Source of the DNA: Cytophagales bacterium
Lineage (GTDB): Bacteria; Bacteroidota; Bacteroidia; Cytophagales; Cyclobacteriaceae
Direction: 5' to 3'
NCBI GenBank assembly: GCA_027317105.1
Contig: DAHVFH010000120.1
Location: 1-18,907, forward strand
Length of the DNA: 18,907 nucleotides
The notes under the pieces were generated by a model. That model was not told the origin of the DNA. It did no database searches and worked only from the letters and a program-made list of their open reading frames with translations. Of this stretch, positions 1-6,940 are shown piece by piece. Made by a program: the position numbers and the translations under genes. How positions within the stretch are numbered: position 1 is the stretch's first letter; each line of letters begins with the position of its first letter.

Positions 1-93
1 GTACTCATAGCTATCCTGTGTTTGAGCAAGCACTTTTGTGCCCAGACCAGAGAATAGGACTACGATCAACAAAAAATGCACAACTTGTTTCAC
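1..93 (-). CDS. 5' end of an exported protein (partial)
   Basis: Reading leftwards from a GTG codon at 93-91 gives 31 residues that run off the window edge: a short basic start (VKQVVHF), a hydrophobic core (LLIVVLF) and a cleavage-like VLAQ-TQ, so this is a typical Bacteroidota signal peptide. The reading frame is closed upstream by a TAG at about 144-147. A TTG further upstream (114-112) lies inside a perfect TAnnTTTG promoter box and so is unlikely to be translated, which favours GTG as start. There is no ATG in this frame. The mature protein is not in the window and its function is unknown. It is divergent from the OsmC-like gene. Confidence 0.6.
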   Translation of the reverse strand, partial: MKQVVHFLLIVVLFSGLGTKVLAQTQDSYEY

Positions 94-111
94 TACCTCT
101 ATTAATATCCT

Positions 112-119
112 CAAATTTA
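112..119 (-). promoter_or_regulatory. Bacteroidota -7 box (TAAATTTG)
   Basis: On the minus strand 119-112 reads TAAATTTG, an exact match to the Bacteroidota TAnnTTTG element. It lies 18 bases before the GTG start of the exported protein, with a purine-rich AGAGG just before the start codon. I see no clear -33 TTG partner. Confidence 0.5.
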
Positions 120-160
120 GGACGTATTTGTTAACGAAAAAAAACTAAACCCCATTTACC

Positions 161-571
161 ATGGATAATCTAATGGCAACCGTTGAATATGTTGGCGACT
201 TGCGCACAAAAGCCACTCACTTAAAATCAGGCCAAACCATCACCACAGATGCCCCAACCGATAATCAAGGTAAAGGAGAAGCATTTAGCCCTACGGATTT
301 GGTAAGTGCGGCCTTGAGCAGTTGCATGATGACCATCATGGGGCAAGTGGCTATGCGCGAAGCAGTAGACCTAAGAGGATTAAAAACTGAAGTGGTAAAA
401 ATCATGGCTAGCAGTCCGCGTAAAATTGCAGAAATAAAAATCACCTTTTCACATTCGAGTTTACAGGCTACAGAGGTTCAAAAACAAAAATTGAAAAATG
501 CTGCGCTAACCTGCCCCGTGGCCTTAAGTCTTTCTGAAAACCTAAAACAAACTATCGTTTTTAACTTTTAG
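161..571 (+). CDS. OsmC family (peroxiredoxin-like) protein
   Basis: A 136-residue protein of the OsmC/Ohr fold, the usual length for the YhfA/OsmC group. Members use a cysteine pair to reduce organic hydroperoxides with low-molecular-weight thiols or lipoyl proteins, in the cytoplasm. Visible marks are the helix FSPTDLVSAALSSC ending in Cys55 and the second cysteine Cys118 in ALTCPVALSLSENL, the normal positions of the peroxidatic and resolving cysteines. Translation could also begin at Met5 (MATVEYVGD), which aligns better with many homologues. The last 11 bases overlap the end of the convergent ytxJ-like gene. The neighbouring thiol-redox gene supports an antioxidant role. The exact substrate cannot be told from sequence. 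Confidence 0.9.
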   Translation: MDNLMATVEYVGDLRTKATHLKSGQTITTDAPTDNQGKGEAFSPTDLVSAALSSCMMTIMGQVAMREAVDLRGLKTEVVKIMASSPRKIAEIKITFSHSSLQATEVQKQKLKNAALTCPVALSLSENLKQTIVFNF

Positions 572-908
572 CAAAAACGGTTTCCTGTATTCCAGCAAAA
601 CTTATGTCGTAGTGAGACCTTACTAAAATAGGACTTCCATTTCTAACGACTATGATTTGTGGGGATTGGTGCTCAACATCAAAAATAGTTGCGATTAAAT
701 TTGAAATGCTACGATGCGAAATCAAATCCAAATAATAAGTTTTCATCGAGGCCATATCTTCCTCTTTCCAGTTTCTCTCCAGTCGGTTGAGCACACTACT
801 ACTAATTGAACACCGGGTGCTATGTTTGAAAATCAAAACAGGTTCAAATTCAGATTCCTTTTGCAATTGACGAAGTTGTTCTTCACTTTTCAGGGCAATC
901 CAGTTCAT
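561..908 (-). CDS. ytxJ: Bacillithiol system redox-active protein, YtxJ/BrxC family
   Basis: A 115-residue thioredoxin-fold protein. The motif HSTRCSIS near residues 29-36, with single cysteine Cys33, is characteristic of the YtxJ (BrxC, monothiol bacilliredoxin) family, which removes bacillithiol from mixed disulfides on cytosolic proteins. A later SPQIIVVRNG segment corresponds to the cis-Pro strand (Pro near residue 82) and substrate-binding loop of thioredoxin folds. The start lies only 4 bases after the stop of the large repeat protein upstream on the same strand, so the two are probably co-transcribed. The 3' end overlaps the OsmC-like gene by 11 bases, tail to tail. Presence of this family implies that the organism makes bacillithiol, which is known in many Bacteroidota; the synthesis genes are not in the window. 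Confidence 0.88.
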   Translation of the reverse strand: MNWIALKSEEQLRQLQKESEFEPVLIFKHSTRCSISSSVLNRLERNWKEEDMASMKTYYLDLISHRSISNLIATIFDVEHQSPQIIVVRNGSPILVRSHYDISFAGIQETVFAKS

Positions 909-912
909 ATTT

Positions 913-3627
913 TTAATCGTATAAGTCTTTCCAAAGTTCTTTTTCCTTTTTGTCGTAGCGAGGCCTGCGCACCTTCTCTTTAACTGCGGCTGGCTGATTC
1001 GCGTTACTCTTAAAAAGTTTTGCCCATTTTAACCTGATGTTCATCAAAAAAGTTCGTTCCTGTTTTACATTTCCCTTGTCACTATGAGCATATTGAGCAT
1101 CGGGGTGTAGATTTTTTCCGTGCGGTTTACTCATTTTTAGATTGCCCTGATAGTCTTTGATGCGCGCCATCGCGCGGCCTGGGGCAATTACATCCAATGC
1201 ATTTCTATTACTCTGTGGATTGTGCACATACTTTTTCATACTCAGTCTGCCGGCAAAATCATTACCTTTCATAAAAGAATTTGTTGGCTTTCTTGACCGC
1301 AGCGCATCTTCATGGCTGCTGGGATTTTTCTTAAACGACCACATCATTTTCATGCGGCCATCATATTCGCTAGCTTTTACTGAATTTTTTTCGGGTACAA
1401 CCCCGGGAAGAGCACCTTTTACACTTACTTTATTGCGGGCGTATTCCCTTTGTTTCACTTTAACTTGAAGACCTTCTACTTCATAAGCACTTTTACCCGG
1501 TCTGATTTCTTTAATTGCTTGCCGATTTGATTTCGGGTTGCGGATATATCTATTTCTAAAAAAAGGCAGGCGTATTCTTCCAGAATAATCAGCGTTCTTG
1601 GCATCACCCGAACTCGGTGTTCTAGGCAAAATAGCTTGCTGATCATTATTCCAGACTATGCCACTGATACTCCCTCCACCTTTTTGTTGTTTTTTCGCTT
1701 TAAGATTTCCCGCGAAAGATCCTATTTTCAAGGTGGAAGGAGAATAAGCCTTTCCTTGAATTGCATTTCCATTATTATTCCATGAGCCTGAAATGCTACC
1801 GCCACCTTTTGGTTGCCTCCAAGCTTTTATTGAACCTCTATATGTTTCTCCCTGATAGCCAAAACCTGGTGACAATTCAAAGTTCTTAAAAAAACCCGTA
1901 TACGTACCAATTCGACCAGCACCGGGCGCAGCAGTTCGTACGTTGAGTGGACTACCCCCATTGTTCCACGAACCACTAATACTTCCCCCTCCTTTTAGGG
2001 GCCTACCAGACCGTATGTTTCCAGAATAACCCAATCCGTCCTGACTGAAACCTTTGCGAACATCCTGAGCGCGAAAAAAACCCTGGTATTTCCCAACATA
2101 TTTTGCCCCAATACCGGGCGTTCTTACATTAATTGATTCGCCCCTGTTATTCCAGAAACCACTAATGCTTCCTCCTCCTTTCAGTGGACGTCTTGATTTT
2201 ATATTTCCGCTAAAGTCGCCCATGTTGGCCCCTATCCCAGGAGTCCTCACATCAAGGGCTCTACCTCCATTGTTAAAGCCTCGACCACTAATACTCCCCC
2301 CACCTTTAAGCGGACGCCTGGATTTTATGCTTCCAGAAAAACTCAACCCTTCCTGACTAAAGCTTTTTCCTTGACCGCGGATGCTGCCACGGTAATCACC
2401 CATGTTGGCACCGATACCTGGCGGCTTCACATTAATTGCCCTGTTTCCATTATTCCAAAACCCGCTTACACTTCCCCCGCCTTTAAGTGGCCGTCCGGAT
2501 TTGAGGTTTCCCGAAAAGCTCAGTCCCACTTGGCTGAACGTTTTTCCTTGCCCACGGATGTTACCACTATAATTACCAATGTTACCGCCTACTCCGGGTG
2601 TTCGCACGTTAATAGGGTTGCCGTTATTGTTGAATCCCCTGCTAGCGCTACCTCCTCCGCGAGGCCCACGAATACCTTGAAACTTGTTTAGAAAGCGCTT
2701 AAAAATACCAATGCCTTTGCCGGGATACCTTCCTGGAATTGCGCGTGAAGATCGATATGGTCCGGAATTAGAAAGCCCTAATGAACCAAGTGTAAGCCCA
2801 GGGGGCTGCTGAATTTTTGGTTTCGTGTTTCGAATGGCATGGCCGGATATATCCCCTTTCCAAGCCCTTCCACGCTGCCCTGATGTGACAAATCCGCTGG
2901 AGAATGCTCCCTTATAAGGGCGATCAGCTGGTCTTTTTTTCCTTTTATAAACCTCGCCAGCAGGAATAACACCCAAACCCGGGCTATGGAAGTTTTTAGT
3001 CCTCAGTGTTCTGCCTGTGAGATCAGTCGTAATTGGTTTTTCTCCTATTCTGAGTTTTCCCCAGTACACATTTTTTCTGCCCCGCGTAATAAAGCTTCTG
3101 GATGCGGATCGCGGACGAATTCTCTTTTTTGACCACGGAGGAATTCTGGAAATCCACGAACCGACATTTGTAAATACACTCCCATTGGAATAAGGATGCT
3201 GAGTGTCGTGAGGTTTTCTTGAGGGGTTATAGGCGAATTCTCCATGATTTGGGTAAACATTGTTGCGTGCTGCTTTGGCTGTAGAAGAACGAATGCGAAC
3301 TTTATTGCCACCTCCAATTGGTTTACCCACTCTGCTTACTTCTTTAGGGTGCTTTTTTGCATAGGGCAATGGGCCGGTTTGAATTGCTCTTACTGCCGAG
3401 GATTTATTTTTTGTCCTTATCCTCCGGCCTGAAATGTCTCCGGTATAAGCTTTGTCGCCACCCTTCTTCTTGGTTTTTAGCCTTGGGATGCGTAAGATCG
3501 AACGTTGGATATTGGCCGGCTTGTCCCCTTTGGTATTTTGTGAATAGGAAGGTATGGCAATAATGCAGATTACTACGGCCAGGAGAATGAAACGATATGA
3601 TTTTAGTAAAGCCAAAATTTCAGGCAA
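913..3627 (-). CDS. Exported basic Gly/Arg/Asn-rich repeat protein, function unknown
   Basis: A 904-residue protein I cannot assign to a characterised family. It starts with a signal peptide (hydrophobic stretch about residues 13-27, then SYSQ), so it is exported. The start codon is TTG at 3627-3625, preceded by AAGGAA; there is no ATG before the signal peptide. Residues about 50-290 contain loose repeats of the type DISGRRIR / DLTGRTLR / DISGHAIR. Residues 324-690 hold seven units each opening with GGGS-[IAV]-S-G followed by (W/F)NN. Throughout, short strands of pattern [YF]xGx[ILF][KR] recur about 17 times, continuing into the C-terminal part (YDGRMK, FAGRLS, YQGNLK). The protein is strongly basic, nearly cysteine-free in its mature part, and shows no type IX sorting domain that I can recognise. 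It ends in an acidic tail (KEKELWKDLYD). It probably forms an elongated beta-rich surface or periplasmic structure; this is inference. The ytxJ-like gene follows after 4 bases. Confidence 0.8.
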   Translation of the reverse strand: MPEILALLKSYRFILLAVVICIIAIPSYSQNTKGDKPANIQRSILRIPRLKTKKKGGDKAYTGDISGRRIRTKNKSSAVRAIQTGPLPYAKKHPKEVSRVGKPIGGGNKVRIRSSTAKAARNNVYPNHGEFAYNPSRKPHDTQHPYSNGSVFTNVGSWISRIPPWSKKRIRPRSASRSFITRGRKNVYWGKLRIGEKPITTDLTGRTLRTKNFHSPGLGVIPAGEVYKRKKRPADRPYKGAFSSGFVTSGQRGRAWKGDISGHAIRNTKPKIQQPPGLTLGSLGLSNSGPYRSSRAIPGRYPGKGIGIFKRFLNKFQGIRGPRGGGSASRGFNNNGNPINVRTPGVGGNIGNYSGNIRGQGKTFSQVGLSFSGNLKSGRPLKGGGSVSGFWNNGNRAINVKPPGIGANMGDYRGSIRGQGKSFSQEGLSFSGSIKSRRPLKGGGSISGRGFNNGGRALDVRTPGIGANMGDFSGNIKSRRPLKGGGSISGFWNNRGESINVRTPGIGAKYVGKYQGFFRAQDVRKGFSQDGLGYSGNIRSGRPLKGGGSISGSWNNGGSPLNVRTAAPGAGRIGTYTGFFKNFELSPGFGYQGETYRGSIKAWRQPKGGGSISGSWNNNGNAIQGKAYSPSTLKIGSFAGNLKAKKQQKGGGSISGIVWNNDQQAILPRTPSSGDAKNADYSGRIRLPFFRNRYIRNPKSNRQAIKEIRPGKSAYEVEGLQVKVKQREYARNKVSVKGALPGVVPEKNSVKASEYDGRMKMMWSFKKNPSSHEDALRSRKPTNSFMKGNDFAGRLSMKKYVHNPQSNRNALDVIAPGRAMARIKDYQGNLKMSKPHGKNLHPDAQYAHSDKGNVKQERTFLMNIRLKWAKLFKSNANQPAAVKEKVRRPRYDKKEKELWKDLYD
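1681..2658 (-). repeat. Six complete GGGS-SG-NN protein repeat units with long-long-short order
   Basis: Within the repeat protein, units begin at minus-strand positions 2658, 2481, 2304, 2178, 1992 and 1806, with a seventh, diverging unit from 1680. Their lengths are 59, 59, 42, 62, 62 and 42 residues. Long units contain two [YF]xGx[ILF][KR] strands and an FSQ-GL or equivalent linker; short units contain one strand and lack about 17-20 residues. Most units end in [RK]xP(L)K or a similar basic motif before the next GGGS. Similarity at DNA level is clear but imperfect, so the duplication is not recent. Confidence 0.85.
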
Positions 3628-3728
3628 TGATTTCCTTAGAATCTTTTAATTAAACAGGCTAAATTAACAAAAATTGTGATGGAATGGTTTTCCTGAAATC
3701 ACTCAGACTACGATCAAATGATTTTTTT

Positions 3729-4019
3729 ATGACGCTCATCGAACTAAAAACTTCCCTTCAACTTTCTGAACCTCCGAAAGGAATAAATACTTATCTAATA
3801 GCCTTGTGGCATGATGAGAAAGGAAACTGGGAAGAAGCGCACAACATTATTCAGGACATTGACAACTCAAATGGAGCATGGATTCATGCTTACCTCCATC
3901 GTAAGGAAGGCGATAAAGGCAATGCCCAATATTGGTACAACCGAGCAGGGAAAAATTTTCCAAAAGTTAACCTTGAAGAAGAATGGGAAGAAATCTCTTC
4001 TCATTTTTTAAACCGTTAA
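3729..4019 (+). CDS. Small conserved TPR-like protein
   Basis: A 96-residue cytosolic protein when started at ATG 3729 (MTLIELKTSLQL); an upstream ATG at 3684 would add 15 residues that look unlike coding sequence. The core ALWHDEKGNWEEAH, followed by IIQDIDNSNGAWIHAYLH and RKEGDKGNAQYWYNRAG, matches a widespread but uncharacterised bacterial family that I recognise by the pattern AWxHAYLHRKEGDxxNAxYWYxRAG. The helix pairs resemble one to two tetratricopeptide or Sel1-like units, suggesting protein binding; no catalytic residues are evident. It faces away from the repeat-protein gene and its stop overlaps the stop of the E1 gene by 4 bases. Confidence 0.8.
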   Translation: MTLIELKTSLQLSEPPKGINTYLIALWHDEKGNWEEAHNIIQDIDNSNGAWIHAYLHRKEGDKGNAQYWYNRAGKNFPKVNLEEEWEEISSHFLNR

Positions 4020-5995
4020 TATTTCATCAACGCTTCAATTTTACTTTTCAACCTTCCTTTAGGAAGAAAATTATTTTCCAATGTCGGGGCAAAGGGAATG
4101 GCGGTGTCCAAAGAAGCTACACGCATAACCGGTGCATCAAGGTAGCTGAAACAATGCTCACTGATCCAGGCTGCGATCTCGCCACCGATACCGCCCGTTA
4201 ACGTGTCCTCATGCAAAATCAATACCCGATTGGTTTTCTTCACCGTTTGTTCTACGGCTTCTTTATCCCAAGGCAAAAGTGTTCGTAGATCAAGTACATC
4301 GGCTTTCACATCCGGCATTGACTCCAAAATCTCTTTTGCCCAATGTACTCCCATACCATACGTAATAATGGAAAGATCATTTCCTTCGCTCACTAATTTT
4401 GCTTTGCCTATTTCTACCGTGTAATAATCATCGGGGATAAAATCTTTGATTGACCGATACAGCAATTTGTGTTCAAAGTATAAATAGGGATTGGGATCTT
4501 CAAAGGAGGCGCACAAAAGCCCTTTCGCATCGTAGGGATTGGAAGGGTAAACAATTTTTAACCCTGGCGTATGAAAGAACCAGGCTTCGTTACTCTGCGA
4601 GTGGAAAGGGCCAGCGGCCGTGCCCGCTCCTGTGGGCATGCGCACCACCACATCAACCGGTTGCCCCCAGCGCCAATGCGTTTTGGCCAGGTTATTCACG
4701 ATCTGATTAAATCCTTCGGTGACGAAATCGGCAAATTGCATCTCTACCATAGCCTTCATTCCTTTGATGGAAAGACCAAGACTCGCACCCACGATAGCCG
4801 CTTCACATAAAGGCGTGTTGCGCACGCGATCTTTACCGAACAGTTTTACAAAGCCATCCGTGATTTTAAAAACCCCTCCATAGTCGGCAATGTCTTGACC
4901 CATCAACACCAGGTTGGAATGCTTCTCCATACTTTGTCGAAGTCCATCGCTGATGGCATCGATAAAACGTTTCTCCGATTTTTTCTCTGAAGCAGGTTCG
5001 GTGACGATCTGAATAAATGGTGCATACACATCGTTCAATTCTGTTTCCGTATTTGCAACCGGATGTTTTTCTTCAAAGGCAATCGCCAGCCCTTCATCAA
5101 TCTCCTTTTTTATTTTCTTCCGAAGGGCATCCACCGACTTTTGATCCGTCACTTTTTCGTTTAATAAGTAGTTCTCATAATTCTCGAGTGGATCTTTTTT
5201 CGCCCAGGTGTCCATCAACTCTTTCGGAACGTATTTCGTGCCACTTGCTTCTTCGTGGCCGCGCATACGAAAGGTGATGCATTCCAATAAAATCGGTCTT
5301 GGTTTTTTTCTTAAACCTTCTCCAAGATTTTTTACGGTGTCATACACTTCCAACACATTATTGCCGTCCACTTTCACACCTTCTATTCCATAGCCAATTG
5401 CTTTGTCGATAAATTGCTTACAGCGAAATTGCTCGTTGCTTGGCGTGGACAGCCCGTAGCCATTGTTCTCAATCACAAAAATCACCGGCAGATCCCAAAC
5501 GGCTGCCACGTTTAACGCTTCATGAAAATCCCCTTGACTCGTTCCACCATCGCCATTGAAAACTACGGTGACTTTGTTCTCCTTTTTCAGTTTGGTGGCG
5601 AGGGCGATTCCATCGGCCACGCCATTTTGTGGACCAAGGTGCGAGATCATCCCCACGATGTGGTGTTCATTCGTACCAAAATGAAAAGACCTATCGCGGC
5701 CTTTGGTATAACCGCTCATCGTGCCTTGCCATTGGGCGAATAATTTTTCGAACGGAAGGTTGCGGCCAGTGAACACACCCAGGTTTCGGTGCATGGGCAA
5801 AATATATTCATCTTGATTTAAGGCGGCTGTAATCCCCACCGAAATGGCCTCTTGCCCGATGCCACTAAACCACTTGCTGATTTTATTTTGCCGAAGGAGA
5901 ATGAGCATCTTCTCTTCAATCAGGCGCGGATGAAGGAGTGCTTCATAAAGTTGAAGAAGGGTTTGATCTGAATATTTTTTGCGGAAGAATTTCAT
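4016..5995 (-). CDS. Fused 2-oxoacid dehydrogenase E1 alpha/beta (branched-chain or pyruvate type)
   Basis: A 659-residue single-chain fusion of the two E1 subunits of a thiamine-diphosphate 2-oxoacid dehydrogenase. These enzymes decarboxylate 2-oxoisovalerate-type acids or pyruvate and pass the acyl group to lipoyl-E2. Residues 1-325 are the alpha part: GIGQEA near 45-50, the diphosphate/Mg motif GDGGTSQGDFHEALN beginning at 148 and closing with ENN at 176-178, and the loop RMRGHEEASGTKY near 243-255. Residues about 343-659 are the beta part (GQDIADYGGVFKITDGF, TPLCEAAIVGASLG, MVEMQFADF, RMPTGAGTAAGPFHSQ, EDTLTGGIGGE). A charged linker lies at 326-342. Fused forms are normal in Bacteroidota. 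Homology does not settle branched-chain versus pyruvate preference. No E2 or E3 gene is adjacent. Confidence 0.93.
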   Translation of the reverse strand: MKFFRKKYSDQTLLQLYEALLHPRLIEEKMLILLRQNKISKWFSGIGQEAISVGITAALNQDEYILPMHRNLGVFTGRNLPFEKLFAQWQGTMSGYTKGRDRSFHFGTNEHHIVGMISHLGPQNGVADGIALATKLKKENKVTVVFNGDGGTSQGDFHEALNVAAVWDLPVIFVIENNGYGLSTPSNEQFRCKQFIDKAIGYGIEGVKVDGNNVLEVYDTVKNLGEGLRKKPRPILLECITFRMRGHEEASGTKYVPKELMDTWAKKDPLENYENYLLNEKVTDQKSVDALRKKIKKEIDEGLAIAFEEKHPVANTETELNDVYAPFIQIVTEPASEKKSEKRFIDAISDGLRQSMEKHSNLVLMGQDIADYGGVFKITDGFVKLFGKDRVRNTPLCEAAIVGASLGLSIKGMKAMVEMQFADFVTEGFNQIVNNLAKTHWRWGQPVDVVVRMPTGAGTAAGPFHSQSNEAWFFHTPGLKIVYPSNPYDAKGLLCASFEDPNPYLYFEHKLLYRSIKDFIPDDYYTVEIGKAKLVSEGNDLSIITYGMGVHWAKEILESMPDVKADVLDLRTLLPWDKEAVEQTVKKTNRVLILHEDTLTGGIGGEIAAWISEHCFSYLDAPVMRVASLDTAIPFAPTLENNFLPKGRLKSKIEALMKY

Positions 5996-6080
5996 GGTAC
6001 GTTGAAATGAAGATGCAAGATAAAGCGGACACTTAGATAATTAAATGGCAGGATGCTTTTTTCATGCGTATAATTTATTT

Positions 6081-6087
6081 TATTTTG
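6081..6087 (+). promoter_or_regulatory. Putative -7 promoter box of the toxin-antitoxin pair
   Basis: TATTTTG resembles the TAnnTTTG element with one base missing. Only five bases separate it from the ATG at 6093, so the transcript would be leaderless or nearly so. The 97-base region 5996-6092 is shared with the divergent E1 gene. Confidence 0.35.
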
Positions 6088-6092
6088 TACGT

Positions 6093-6335
6093 ATGGATAC
6101 CAAACTGACACTCCGGCTTAAAAAGAAAACAATAGAACGGGGTAAAACCTTCGCTAAAAAAAGAAAAACCAGCCTTTCCAAGATGATTGAAAACTATCTT
6201 GACAAGATAACAACCGTTTCTGTCGATGAGGAAGCTATTACGCCCTTGGTCAAAAGTCTTTCGGGTGTTTTGAAAAACGTACCCATAGGATACAAAAACG
6301 AGTATGCTGATTTTCTAGGGAAGAAATACAAATAA
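6093..6335 (+). CDS. DUF6364-type antitoxin of a PIN toxin pair
   Basis: An 80-residue, basic protein when started at ATG 6093. The N-terminus (MDTKLTLRLKKKTIERGKTF, then AKKRKTSLSKMIENYLDKI) has the strand plus two-helix layout of a ribbon-helix-helix DNA-binding domain and matches the DUF6364 family that accompanies PIN toxins in Bacteroidota. The C-terminal 35 residues would bind and block the toxin. An upstream in-frame ATG at 6045 would add 16 residues overlapping the promoter and is unlikely. Its TAA shares a base with the toxin's ATG, so translation is probably coupled. Autorepression by the complex is typical of such pairs but is not shown here. Confidence 0.85.
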   Translation: MDTKLTLRLKKKTIERGKTFAKKRKTSLSKMIENYLDKITTVSVDEEAITPLVKSLSGVLKNVPIGYKNEYADFLGKKYK

Positions 6336-6748
6336 TGGAAAATGTTTTTGTAGACACCGATATTGTTCTGGACTTATTGGAACAGCGAGAACCCTTTTAC
6401 AAAAGCGCAGCGATCCTATTTTCGAGGGCGGACTTAAAGGAAATAAAGCTTCTAGTTTCCTCATTAAGTTTTACAACGATCCATTATATATTAAGAAAGA
6501 AATATTCCAATTCGGAATCAAAAAAGATTTTGCTTCGGTTTAAGACTTTGGTTCAAGTTATATCAGTAGGCGAAAAAAGTATAAACTTGGCGCTATCCTC
6601 TGATTTTACTGACTTTGAGGACGGTGTACAACACTACGCAGCCCTTGAGAATAAAGCTTCCGTAATTGTGACCCGAAACTTAAAAGATTACAAACGCTCA
6701 TCCCTTCCCGTAATGACTGCGGAAGGTTTTCTAAAGTCAACTTATTAA
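6335..6748 (+). CDS. PIN-domain ribonuclease toxin (VapC-like)
   Basis: A 137-residue PIN-domain protein, normal family length. The first acidic residues sit in FVDTDIVLDLL (Asp7, Asp9), the later acidic cluster in DFTDFEDGVQHYAA (Asp93, Glu95, Asp96), and the final motif is VTRNLKDYK (Asn115, Asp118); together they form the metal-binding site for RNA cleavage. The gene overlaps the antitoxin by one base (TAATG). In VapBC systems the toxin cuts tRNA or rRNA when the antitoxin is degraded; the target here is unknown. Both genes look intact, so the module is probably functional. Confidence 0.9.
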   Translation: MENVFVDTDIVLDLLEQREPFYKSAAILFSRADLKEIKLLVSSLSFTTIHYILRKKYSNSESKKILLRFKTLVQVISVGEKSINLALSSDFTDFEDGVQHYAALENKASVIVTRNLKDYKRSSLPVMTAEGFLKSTY

Positions 6749-6940
6749 TACTCCTTTCCCTTCTCTGTCCCTTCGATTAACTATGGCTCAAAGGAGTGTT
6801 TCGCTACTGAGTTTTTTACGCGAGAATTCATGTTTAAGAAAGTGCGGCAAGTTAAGAATTGTTTATTATTACGTTCTGATAAGATCTTTCAATCCATTTA
6901 TGGAATTTCAAAAGAAATGGCATCTAATAATAAAAATGTT

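Noticed and set aside
112..114. TTG as an alternative start of the left-edge exported protein
   Set aside because: It is part of the TAAATTTG promoter box, so it would not be in the transcript.
1157..2691. Several open frames on the plus strand (for example 1157-1468, 2165-2356, 2371-2691)
   Set aside because: They are antisense to the repeat protein; openness follows from its Gly/Arg/Asn-rich codon composition, and their translations lack family features.
6749..6800. Inverted repeat AATACTCCTTT / AAAGGAGTGTT after the PIN toxin
   Set aside because: Arms of 11 bases include a wobble pair and are 30 bases apart with no T-run after the second arm; not a convincing terminator or operator.
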